64,000 nucleotides of DNA from Druceiella hillmani (lineage: Eukaryota; Arthropoda; Insecta; Lepidoptera; Hepialidae), in the NCBI GenBank assembly GCA_039881145.1, contig JAYKKI010000016.1:10778501-10842500 (forward strand), read 5' to 3'. Of the stretch, positions 40,961-52,129 are shown piece by piece. The notes beneath the pieces are model-generated. The model saw only the letters and a list, made by a program, of their open reading frames with translations. It was not told the origin of the DNA and did no database searches. A program made the translations under genes and the position numbers. Each line of letters opens with the position of its first letter. The first letter of the stretch is position 1.

Positions 40961-41959
40961 TTATGAGTTTTTTTTGCTTTGTACACCCCACTCCCTTAAA
41001 GCAGAATGATTTCGATTGTAATATTTTGAGTCTTATTCTCCGCTTCTATTTTTCCGACTCCCACGCGGTGCGACATTAAGTGAAGTTTGTCCTAGCCTTT
41101 ATAATTTATGAAACGATGTTCGTTTCAGTTCCTTCCGTATCCGACAAGATACTCCTAAGTTAGGTTTGGACACGATTTAATACGATTTGCTCGTTATGTG
41201 CCGATTCAATGTTTTCCAAAAGCTTGTTTTATTAAGTTTTGCAGTACATATTGAAAGTCATCGAATACAAAGTAGTATCATCGAATATAAGGTATCCCTT
41301 TATCACGATAAAAAAGCCCTTTATTCCAGTCCTCTGGGGGTTATTCCGTCTCCGATATCATTACCATTATTGTGGTTAGATGTCCTATATCAAAGAACAA
41401 TCGTAATTAAGCATTTCTGCTGTTATAAAGTCCGTTTTTATGTTATTGAAAACTTTATAATATTTACTGACAAATTTTGTACGTAAAAAGCTTTAAAAAT
41501 TAAAACTATGTAATTATCGCTACATTCATTTTTTTAATCAACATCATAATGTTATTAAAATTGCTTTTATTAACACCGTACTTTTCTATATTATATATAC
41601 GGGTCTAGAAAGACTACCAAAATTTAAAAAAAAAGAATAAAGTTACAAGACCAATATTAAAAGTGCGATTGCATTTAAATCGTGATAATTTTCAGTAATT
41701 ATGGTTAAATTTCAAGGAGGGTGTACTTTTAAACTCTATACTTCTGTTTACGCGATCTTTTTTCTAAAAAAAAATCTCATTAAAACCCTTTTCCATCACT
41801 GGCTATAATTTTACTAATAAAAATTTGCTGAAAGTCCTAAAATATGTAAAATTTCGAAAAATGATCTAAAATATTTATACATATCAGTTTTATAAAACGT
41901 ATATAAAATATTCAGAACAGCGAACAGCCCATGTCAAAGTTAGAGGTCAATTCCATCAA

Positions 41960-42061
41960 TGGACATTATATATACATATAAACATAAACTAAACGATTGA
42001 CAATTAAATGAAACTAATTGTCAATCGTTTAGTTTATGTGTATATGTATATATAATGTCCA
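41960..42061. repeat. near-perfect palindrome, 46-base arms
   Basis: The left arm 41960-42005 and right arm 42016-42061 are reverse complements with one mismatch in 46, around a 10-base spacer AAATGAAACT. It directly abuts the plus-strand hammerhead-like repeat copy. The ACTAAACGATTGA portion recurs near 42224-42236 at the other side of that copy, so the palindrome is probably part of the same composite element. Confidence 0.9.
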
Positions 42062-42080
42062 ATTTGATCTTCGCTAATAG

Positions 42081-42225
42081 CCCACCTGAAGATGTTGCAA
42101 TACAACGAAACCTAGCTCGTGGTAAAGAACTTAAAGAAAGTAGAAAAAATACTACATCACGTAGTTTCATTTAATTGTGAATAATCAATTTCTATCAAAT
42201 TAACGCCAAATATATTCAATAACTA
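42081..42225 (+). mobile_element. Penelope-like repeat copy 2 with hammerhead-like core
   Basis: The copy starts with CCCACCTGAAGATGTTGCAA and ends at GCGCCAAATATATTCAA-like sequence (reading AACGCCAAATATATTCAATA). The core elements are CCAC (42082-42085), CTGAAGA (42086-42092), a stem GTTG/CAAC around CAATA, and GAAA (42107-42110). CTC|GTGG follows where an intact copy has GTC|GTGG. The homologous unit occurs in inverted orientation immediately downstream (42283-42403). Assignment to Penelope-like elements rests on this motif and arrangement; no reverse transcriptase is visible. Confidence 0.6.
42107..42147 (+). other. start of the conserved arm sequence after the copy 2 core
   Basis: The stretch from CGAAACCTAG through GGTAAAGAAC is shared by every copy in the window. 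It marks where fragment boundaries can be aligned. Its reverse complement begins the left arms of copies 1 and 3. Confidence 0.4.
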
Positions 42226-42282
42226 AACGATTGAATTAATGCTATGAGCAACGTCTCTTTTTCATAATAATATTTTATATAT

Positions 42283-42506
42283 TGAATATATTTGGCGTTA
42301 ATTTTGTAGAAATTCATTATTCACAATGAAATGAAACTACGTGATGTAGTATTATTTCTACTATCTTTAATTTCTTTACCACGACCTAGGTTTCGTTGTA
42401 TTACACCCACCTGAAGATGTTCTAATACAACGAAACCTAGGTCGTGGTAAAGAAACTAAAGATAGTAGAAATAATACTACATCACGTAGTTTCATTTAAT
42501 TGTGCA
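42283..42506. mobile_element. Penelope-like inverted repeat copy 3, arms of about 82 bases
   Basis: The left arm 42322-42403 and the right arm from 42423 to about 42504 are reverse complements with few mismatches. The left unit extends further out to 42283. The 19-base loop between the arms holds the 5' half of the hammerhead-like core (CCAC and CTGAAGA), and the 3' half opens the right arm. Such a structure could be a head-to-head pair of terminal repeats or a fold-back derivative. No coding sequence is associated with it. Confidence 0.7.
42407..42447 (+). ncRNA. hammerhead-ribozyme-like motif
   Basis: In order the motif holds: stem I 5' strand CCAC (42407-42410), the conserved CTGAAGA (42411-42417), one extra T, a stem II of GTT/AAC (42119-equivalent bases 42419-42421 with 42429-42431), GAAA (42432-42435), a minimal stem III ACC/GGT around TA, the cleavage triplet GTC (42441-42443), and the stem I 3' strand GTGG (42444-42447). 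This fits the CUGANGA...GAAA...UH core of hammerhead ribozymes, which Penelope-like retroelements are known to carry in their terminal repeats. The extra T before stem II and the weak stem II depart from consensus. Activity is unproven. Confidence 0.5.
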
Positions 42507-44555
42507 TATTTTATATTTTAAAGTTAGGAGAATATTTGCAATTTTTCTTTTACATAAACATCTCAGTTTCAATACAATGATAGAGCACACTCCCTATATG
42601 CTTTCACTAATACGAAGAATACAATAAATTTTGGAAAAATTTATAACATTTGCACGTTCAAGCCATAAATTGTCCATTTCTTTATAATATAGTAATGAAT
42701 TATTACGAAACGTGATATTTATATATCAACATTCCATTATTTAATAAGTTACATTCCAATACATGACTCGCTTAATGTATATGATATGATAAAGATATCT
42801 GACAAGGTCAATAAAATAATGGAATTAAATGTTAAAATGTGCGCACCAGTAATCTTTTGATATTAATTCACATATATAATAAAAAAAACAGCACTGTAGT
42901 AAATAATATTAATGTGTGGATAACCTACTAAATAACATACGTTTATTTCTACATTTTCTCTACTTGTTTACGAAATTGTCAAAGTATTTTCTAGCTTCAA
43001 TCATGCTTATCAATAAAGACAGTAATCCACTGTCAAACATGTAAATCAATCAAATGTGACAGTGAGTAAAGACAAACTTTTGACCTTCTGTCACATGACT
43101 ATCTCTTGGGAAGAAATATTTACATTAACTTGAAATAACACGATACCTCTAACATATGTTAACTGGGATATACGTATTAGTTTTTTGTTAAATCTCTTAA
43201 TCAAATTATATCCTTTTCATGATAACTTACGTTACCTGTGACTGGACGAAACCAAATGATAAAACCCGATATGTAGCCACAATTCAATTTTATTTGGAAA
43301 AAGTAGAGTACGCGTAGATATATTCTTTCAACGGGCTACGTTACTGATGTTTTACATGGTAGAATGGTAGTTATAATTTTATTCGCTTCTGAATACAATA
43401 TTTGATTCTGCCAAAATTAATTTTAATGTAGATGGTCTTACATTAATCCATTATTTGTAGACCTTTTCTTTTAATCCATTATTTGTAGATGTTTTGAAAG
43501 TATTAAAAACAAATCAAGAGCCAAATGTATTATAAAAATGTTCTAAACAATAGATCACATTCGGACCTATGTTCAAACTAAACTCTTAACTTAACGGGAA
43601 TGATATACCATATTTTTTATCCTCCTCTTTTTGTTAGTACTTTATTTTATCAAGTGGCTCTTCTATAGTCCTGTTAAGATAAATTTAAAGTATCTATTGT
43701 CGTAAATTGAGTATGCAGCAGCAGAAGTTTCAAGCAAAACATCAATATGGATTTCGTTGTTAATTACAACAAAGTTCATATAAACACCAGAATTACTTTT
43801 TCAGTCTAAGTATTGAAACCACATATTGCATACTGATATGATTGTTTCTACTATGCTACTATAATGACTACATGGTGTGTATAAATTGTTATCCTTAAGC
43901 AAAATTTGCTATATATTTATTTTATTATAAGTTCTTCTTGCGTGAAACGTGATATACGCAATATCATAATAACAAAAATATATTTTGATTACGTATTTTG
44001 ACGAATTAATTTCTAAGTATCTGTATCAAATAATCTTAAAAAAGAGATTGGCAATCGATTAAAAAAATTAGGACTTATTACAAAATAAATTTCTTAAAAA
44101 GTTAAAAAAACAATTTATTTGGTTTATGTTTATACTAAATGTTTTGGTCATTTATTCAGCAGGTAAATTGAGTGTACTATACCAATTAGTGTACAGTGCC
44201 GGTTAATGTACCGGCTTTTTGCTTTATTTATTTTGTTATTTTTTAGTAAATCATAGCCATAAACTTGTTTACAAAAAAAACAATTTTACATTTTGGTACA
44301 ATATTTTGTCAGTAAAAGTTAATTTCTAAAAAATTGAGCCATATCCTTTTTTCTCTTAAGTTTGTGTTAGCTTTCATTTTATAATGTTTAACTTCGTTTT
44401 CTAAATAAATCGGATAAAATAATTTTGAACCAAATAATCGTAATTAGCGATTTTCCCTTTATTGTGAGAAATTTCATATTCCTATAAATTTCATATCATT
44501 TTACTGGACTGCGACAGAAGAAGGTTTACGAATTCCAGAAACTATGTATATAGAT
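42507..44555. other. non-coding DNA, nothing recognised
   Basis: AT-rich, with stops in all frames. It holds one short direct repeat near 43.45 kb. A small inverted pair GTGCCGGTTAATGTACCGGC lies near 44196. Confidence 0.5.
43438..43492. repeat. direct repeat of AATCCATTATTTGTAGA
   Basis: AATCCATTATTTGTAGA occurs twice about 29 bases apart. It is a small local duplication. Confidence 0.6.
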
Positions 44556-44950
44556 ATGTATATAAGTTAGTTTGTTCCCTCGTAAAGATACAACTACTAA
44601 AGTGATTTCCACAAATGAGCAGTCATTAGATTCATCTTGACCCAGAGACTCTTCTAGGATATATAATGTTTTGAATTTCACAGGCCATGTGTGTATGTTT
44701 GTATGTGAGTAAGTTTGTTCCCATGTACAGATTGAGCTACCAAAGTGATCAACAAATCTTTTGACATTTCTTTAATCAACAATTCAGTCAACATTGTCTT
44801 TTGATTAATTTTGATCCAGAGAGTGTCTTAGGGTACAAAATGCTATAAATTTCACAGGCAACGTATATATGTATGTTAGTAAGTTTGTTCCCTCTTACAG
44901 ACTAAACTACTAAAGTAATTTCAACAAATAATATGTCCTTAGATCTGAAA
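44556..44950. repeat. three degenerate repeats, spacing 143 and 170 bp
   Basis: Landmarks recurring in order are AGTTTGTTCCCTC, a TACAGACTAAACTACTAAAGT-like box, ATTTCAACAAA, a GATCCAGAGAG-like box and GAATTTCACAGGC. The TTTGTTC landmark is at 44571, 44714 and 44884. This style of repeat (a TTTGTTCC box, then a 'CTACTAAA' box, then a 'GA-CCAGAG' box) is widespread in insect genomes as transposon-derived DNA. Confidence 0.7.
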
Positions 44951-45965
44951 ATGTAATTTTACAATTATAAAGGTGTAAATATTACCTTAAAATGTGACCG
45001 ATTCAAATTAAGCGATGTTTACCTACAATACTAGCATGGATAATTTAGTAGATTCATATATAACGTAACAAAATAACTTTTGAAAGACCTAATAAATAAT
45101 TTATTTAATTGTTGTCTTCTCGTGAGAAATAGAACTATAAATCATGTAGCATGAATTTTAAATTAGAGTCAAATATGCTCTTGTGGTTTTAATGAGAATG
45201 CTTATATTTACAAGTAAAAGAAATTTAGTTTATAAAACCATATTACAAATCAGTTTTTCATATACCAATCTAATTTTCATCATGTGTACACGTAGCAAAT
45301 ATTAATGCTTCTTTTACGACTTTGATTTTTTGTACTTTTATTAAACAATTGCTTCATCCAAGCTACAATTGATATTACTTTTCTCGGCTTTTCGGAATCA
45401 AAAATATGCTAGTTGACATGACATACATAATTTTGTCTGTATATTTATTATCAAAGTGTATATTTACTACACGCCCTAAATGCCCGTGCAGCATAGGGTT
45501 TGTTGGGTACGTAATATATTTCGTGGCCCTACTTTTTCAACTCTACTCCTAAGTTATGAAAGATTGAAATTACGAGATATTGCAGATAGAAAATGTTCGG
45601 ATCGCTTAGTAGTTTATACGCTATGTTCGGTAATATTTATCTTTTTTGATATTTGTTTTTCGGTTCCTTTTTGGTTATTTCGTTATTTTTAATATATTAT
45701 TCGTTCTTATATTTATTGCCCCGTTACTTGTAATATTGTTGTTTTGGAACTTATTATTTTTATTGACGTAACAAATGAAAAATATAAAAGAGGAGAAAAT
45801 CTATATCGTCGAATATAAGTGAATGAGTGGTTGATAAATATTTCAATTCTACGGAATCCAAATTGAGAATGTAAATATTGTGGTAAATGTAATAATATTT
45901 GAAAAATACGGTTCCTATGTTATATCATTCCAAAGTTCCATTATAAATTAAATTTCGACATTATT

Positions 45966-45967
45966 AC

Positions 45968-46026
<59 letters not shown>

Positions 46027-46084
46027 TAGTGGTATGTATAATTATATATATATATATATATATAATTATATATACCACCATGAA
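45966..46084. repeat. (TA)n array plus hairpin
   Basis: A TA array (to 46022) is followed by ATTCATAGTGGTATGTATAAT, a second TA stretch, and its imperfect reverse complement ending TACCACCATGAAT. Confidence 0.9.
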
Positions 46085-46166
46085 TCTACCTACCTGGTTG
46101 TTTTTATTTAATTATTTAGAAATAAACATAAAACTTCATCATACAAATTCTAAATTTCTAAATTAT

Positions 46167-46232
46167 AACAGTATACTATAAATACAACAGCATACTAAAA
46201 ATGAGTTAAAATACAACAGTATACTAAAAATG
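46167..46232. repeat. short tandem repeats of ACAGTATACTA
   Basis: The box ACAGTATACTA or ACAGCATACTA followed by AAAAT or TAAAT occurs three times within 65 bases. Confidence 0.6.
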
Positions 46233-49200
46233 GTTTGACCCTGAGAGTATATTTCAATCTCTAGAAATACTATAACATATGTTTTCAACGTCACCTTCAC
46301 TTACGCATATCTGAATTATTAATATTTTCAATTATTAACTAAATTATGGCCTTCTTAGATACTTGCTTATTTACCCCCTGATTTTGCATATTTTTTTACT
46401 ACCCTCAAATAGTTTACAGCCCAATATACATTATTGCATTTGATCGTACAACGTAAAGATATTTTAACTTTTAGATTCCTCTGGAAGTGTTCTCAACGTT
46501 TTTAACTGTTTCTCTCGGAAAATAATCTGTTCTATTGTCTTACACTATCACACTATTACTTCATATAGGGTCTCAAGCTGTCACCATAAGTTTATCGTCA
46601 AGGTTATTTTAGTGATGTGTCTTTTGGAGCTAATTAAAAAAATTATAATGGAATAAAAAAAATTAAAAATACACAAAGATAGGATTATTGATATTTTTGG
46701 AATGAGTTCAAACCTTTTTTTAGGGAACCATTAACGAAGCTACAATGTTTTATGAAATAAGATTTTTATTTAAAAACCGTTATACTTTGGCAAATTTTTT
46801 TTAATAAAAATGGTATTTTAGGTACCATTAAGTCACAAATAAAAATGGTATATTATATAGAAATTTAATTTATATTAATAAAAGCACAGGAAATTAAAAA
46901 TCATACCGCGAAAAAAATAAAGACGGAGGTATTAAATTATTTCGCTAAAAAACTTTTCACTTTGTTTGAGGTCATAAATTATTTTTTTCCAGAGGTTTCG
47001 TTTGTCATATTCAGTTTTATGAAAACCAGATTAAATTATAAAACAGCGTTAAAATTTTATTATAATTCGTTTGTTATGTCGGATTACAAAGAAAATCGTC
47101 GGGATTAAAAAAGTTTCTTAGAATTTTAATAAAAGGCGTTAACCGAAAACCGATTTCAAATTTTTGGTAGAAAAAAGGAAATTTATTTCGGGTTCGTAAT
47201 AGGAAAAAGAAAGTAATAGGTACGTAAATAAGTAATATGTAGGTACGTAATAGGTATATGCAGGCGTAATTTTTTCATCTCCAACATTTTAAATTGTCCC
47301 AAATGAACGAATGTATCTTTGCATTATCTTTATATAATTTGTTTTCATGAATTATCCATATATAATAAACTGCCTAATAGTTCATATTTGTGGATATGAG
47401 ATACTGAAAACATAATCTTCTACTAACGCCCCAGCGAGTTTTTTATGTTTACTCCAGTTAACATACAGATTAAATATAATTAGAAAAATATCCGAATATA
47501 TCTATAACGTAATGGTAATTAAATAAAAAAATTTAATAAGGAATGAAAAATACAAAAAATTATTATCTTTATTTTTCTAATTATTCTTTAAGACAATATC
47601 ATACCAGAACCAACTGACGCATAAATTTCGATGAGTCGACTTATTTGTATGCGTTACCATCACTATCACGGTTTCGTAACATTTATTTACTTTCAAACCA
47701 AAATAAAATAATAAAAATTCTGTTCCCACAATTTATAGCCACATATTAACTTCGTCAATAAAAAAATCAAAAAAATGTTTTCGCTGTAAAAATGAATTGA
47801 GTTATTTCAACTGCTTTTATTTGATAAAGTCATTTTAATTTCTACTCTATTCTTTCCCCAGTATCAGTTTCCTAAGCACCAGTCAGTAGTACATGGAATT
47901 CATTATCGTTTCCACAAATACGCAATGATCCTCATCTATTATCGTTAATTTTAAACACACCCAAATTATTCATGTATATGACATAAACCTTTGTGATTAA
48001 CCTAACCTATAAAATTGTTTATAATATTTTGCTATGAATAAATCAAGAGTTATGTAACCGTTACATTCTTCATACTATTATAGGCGTAATTAAAAATTAT
48101 ATATTATTTTTGCAAAATATATTCACAAATAACTCATCACTAGAAAAGTAATACATTTTTTATCTATAAAGTCATAATTTTAAGAAAACCAGATTGCTAA
48201 AGGTATGAATCATTTGAGTTGGGAAAAAACGTAAAATAAGTGTATTTTATGATGTAACATTCAAATGTTGGGTACTCTTATGCATAGCAAAAAATCTTTA
48301 AAGCATAGAATAGATCCCACACTATGAGGATTCGTTACACATTTGGGTTCTTATAAACACTGAAAGAAATTTATTTTTCAACAGATTTAATTTGGTCTAC
48401 AATTAGCTCATAATTTTTCTACTATATACCTTTTGTATTATGGATAGAATTCTACGTTACCTAGTTAATTTCCATATGCAATGTATTAATAACTATCATA
48501 CTACAGGTTTTTATGATTTTATCTTCAGTTTCATATTAATTCATGTAACTTAAAAAACTAACCTTCCATCAATGAAAGCTAAAATGAGAAATATATTAAA
48601 CCTAAGTCGACGGAATGGACGACAATGAATAAATCAATTACTGTTTAACTTTATTTCCATTTGTTATTTGCTTTAGCTCATTAGCTACCCTAAGTCAATT
48701 TTTTGCATTTTTATCTAGACAAACATTTTCTAAATAATATGAAATTATTGGACAATTCAGAACCTAAGTTATTATTAAAAAAATATTTAAGTTTAAGATG
48801 AGGTTTTGAAATGTCAATGTAAAGTACACCTAAATTATTTTTCTAATGAGTTTAGAGATTTAACTCACTATATTGAGAAAAATTTAGAAATCATTAAAAT
48901 AGGTAAATAATTTTATTCACTTAAAATCATGTTTTATGCAATTATTGCAAATTATGTACGTAAATATTTATTATATTATTAGTTCACATAACATTTTTAA
49001 AAGTGAATGCTTACCGTTGAGAACGGCCATTATTTTTGCAATTCGTTCTTAGAAACAACAAGTAATAAGTATAGAGAAGAAAATTGAGGATTGATCGAAA
49101 GATGTCCTAAACGGTCCTTGCTATGTATTTCACGACCATACGAATTTTATTCAATATTTGTTTCCATAATGTATGTAATCTATAAGATTAAGATTAGGAG

Positions 49201-50769
49201 AGTTAAGCTGGATATTCACCAAGTTTAATCTACGATGGAACAAGCAAACTTTGTAGAAAATTTTAATGTTTGGTTTGCAAAGTTTGTTTGAGGGAAGAAA
49301 CTGAGTCCTGCATTTGTGATATTCCCGAACTAAGCGCACGCGTTTCCCCTCTCAAAAGTCTTTTTTCACCCAAACTGCTATACCAACTTATAAATAAGGA
49401 CTTGTGACATTTATTTTAATATGGAATAATAAATCAACTTAACTTTCACCACTTTCGGTAAGCCGTATAGCTTTTAAACCTAAAATAGTTACTGGAGATA
49501 TTCTATGATAAAAACTATTATGTACATCGTGCCCAAACTTTTCTGTTTGACCTTTTTAATGCCTATAATTTCCATTCACCTAATCTTAGTGCATTTGGTA
49601 TGATGTGGTTTCCCAGCATTCGTAGCACGAAAGCACTAAGATAAGTGAGTTTTCTTCGACTAAACTGAAATTATTGATTAGATCTTAATAATTATATTAC
49701 ATAAATACGTACTATAAAACCAGGGAAAATTTTGAAACAATGAGCTATAATATTGCAAAAGTTGTATGCCAATTGGATAAGCAGTTTTTACGTGAATCTC
49801 TAAAAAGCAAACAAACAAATAAGGAAAGAAAACTATTCACTTTATAATGTTAGCGGGATTATACTGCAAATATGATATTGTAACGCTATGAACAGTTGCA
49901 ATTTTCAGCAAATATTTCACTAAACACAGTTTTAAAGACAAAAGTTGTGTTAACAAATTTCCAATACCATGATTATTATTTAAGCAAAATATTAATTTAA
50001 TGCTGATAACGAATTTTGTCGACTATTTTTATGAAGTAGAAACATAATACAAAGTTTATTTTCTTTGTTTAGTTTAGAATATTTTTGAAGGAAATAAAAT
50101 TATATATCGGGTAATAATGAACATAGATAATATTTCAATGTTTTGAGTTGCTATATCTCATGAAACGTTTGAATATTTTTTTTTACAATCAACTAACGGG
50201 CTAAATTTATTACCATTTGACAAAGAATAATATATTAAATCAGTTAATCTGGACAACAAGGCAGTGGAGCCTTAAATTAATATCATATTTATAAATTGAA
50301 TATCCGTCTAAGATCCGTGTTCAAAGTAGCTGACACACTGTGTTATAATTATTAATGACTGTGCTATAATTATTTTTGGTGGTTAATCCGGATTTTATAA
50401 CGCATTATATGAATATTAAGATATTCAGTATATCCGGCATATTTTGATAAACGTTGCACGTAAAATCATTGATGAAATATAATCATAATAATCATGAAAA
50501 ATCAAGAAATTGTTATTTGCGTTGATATAAAGATCTAGCTAGATCGTCCGCATCAGTTATTGTGGCATTTCCCTTAAATTAAATTACACCAAACCGAATT
50601 GTACAGATTTAGTTTTCGTGACATACAGGAAAAAAATATGATAAGGTCACGACCGACGGGGTATTAGTAGTCTTGGTTAGTGCCAGAAAATCAAAAGTAT
50701 TTACTTTACCTCCACGTTTCATTTCAATAAAAAGATGTATATGTATATATATATATATATGTATATATC

Positions 50770-50835
<66 letters not shown>

Positions 50836-51951
50836 AATATATATATAATTTATATATACCGTTACAAATAATAAATGAATTATAAATTTCTACAAATTAT
50901 GCTAAAGATATGAAATAGTACAAAATGCAATGTAACGTAACTCTAATATAATTATTCGTTAAGTACTAGTAACTAAATACAAGTAACTAAAGCGATTCCC
51001 AAAACCAAAATACGTAGTGGGACTCAAGCAATTTCACACAGAGAATATTGTTAAATTTAATATTATAAAGCAGATTTCTAAAGGGTTTTAAATACAACAT
51101 AAAACAATTCCAATCAATAAAGTTTATTTTCATTTTTAGTCTCATTCTAGAGATATACTATTTCAACGTTAATGCGAGGGTTAAACTTCGTGCAATCAAT
51201 GCGTTCAAAGGGACCGCCGAGCGGCATTATCAAAGCGACACTACCAACTCCTTATTCGGCTTTGAATAGCAAGCGACACGAATATTATTTTACAGAAATA
51301 GGAATATATTAAATGCATTGTTATTTTGCAGAAAGGAAAATCGGTTGTAATTGTAATTCTATATTAATTTTAATTTTTTTTCATAGAGTTCTGTATAAGA
51401 TAAAAAAAAGTTCAAATGCCATTAGCGTCGAGAAAATTTTGAAAAAAAAATTGCTACTGAAAGATGTAAGATGTATTTATGCTTTTTACATAGTGATTCA
51501 AAACGAATACACCCATTTATTTTCTCGTAATTTTTATGGTCACCTTTAAAATCTATGGCCATTTCATATCATCTTCACTTGATTACATTTGACTACCGTT
51601 GACTTTTTTTATTGAATTATTATGTAGTATGGACTTGCAAATAAAAAAAATGTAACAAATCGAAACAGACAATAAATTCGTAATATTTTTTTAATTTATG
51701 GAGTACCTATTTATACTTTCCATCTTTTATTTATACGTTTTACAATATATTTAATTTATCGCGATAATAACATTATATTATTTCGCAAAAAAGGAATATA
51801 TCATATGTTAAATAACTTCCGCGATATAAGTTTTTTTCTTTATGCAAATGTTAGAACGCACGCTTATTTCTTATTTAGTGTTCATGGAATATTTCAAGGA
51901 GACTGTGTGTTTTTCTTTCTGTTTACATAAAATATAAATAAAATAAAATAA
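46233..51951. other. DNA upstream of carbonic anhydrase, no secure exon
   Basis: This is where a nearby 5' exon would be expected. The only GC-richer patch, 51170-51290, has a 47-codon frame beginning MRGLNFVQSMRSK, but no donor splice site follows in it. It could be 5' UTR or promoter. The rest is AT-rich and unrecognised. Confidence 0.4.
50738..50850. repeat. (TA)n microsatellite
   Basis: TA repeats with scattered G and C interruptions, about 1.1 kb upstream of the first recognised carbonic anhydrase exon. Confidence 0.96.
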
Positions 51952-51979
51952 AACATTATTACAATTTTAAAATCCATAG

Positions 51980-52129
51980 CGGAGTACATATCTGGCCTGA
52001 AATCCTCCCAGTCTCCTATCGCACTCTACAAGCAGCGATCGCCACCGCTCAAACAACTTAAACCGCTGCTTCTGAATGGATATTTCAATGACAAGGCGAG
52101 TTGTAGCGTAGTCAATACGGGACAGACAG
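51980..52129 (+). CDS. carbonic anhydrase exon A (QSPI motif)
   Basis: This exon carries the N-terminal QSPIALYKQ motif typical of alpha-carbonic anhydrases and ends in NTGQT, the strand that normally holds the proton-shuttle histidine. The CAG codon at 52123-52125 gives Gln at the His64 position, and Asn62 is Thr. The frame is open back to an in-frame TAA at 51949-51951. Three possible acceptors lie inside the open part (after 51979, 51984 and 52011). The first is chosen because it leaves QSPI and the usual preceding residues intact, although its pyrimidine tract is poor. The donor is G|GTATTC at 52130. The exon ends in phase 1, which fits the next exon. Confidence 0.82.

Noticed and set aside
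41187..41486. 99-codon plus-strand frame
   Set aside because: It starts inside DNA next to the LINE remnant, has no recognisable domain and no supporting splice or promoter signals. It is probably chance or relic sequence.
45480..45692. 70-codon frame with a hydrophobic end
   Set aside because: The hydrophobic stretch follows from T-rich DNA, and no homologous family or gene context is visible.
51163..51315. 47-codon frame MRGLNFVQ as the carbonic anhydrase start exon
   Set aside because: No donor splice site follows within the frame before its stop, so it cannot be joined to exon A as a coding exon.
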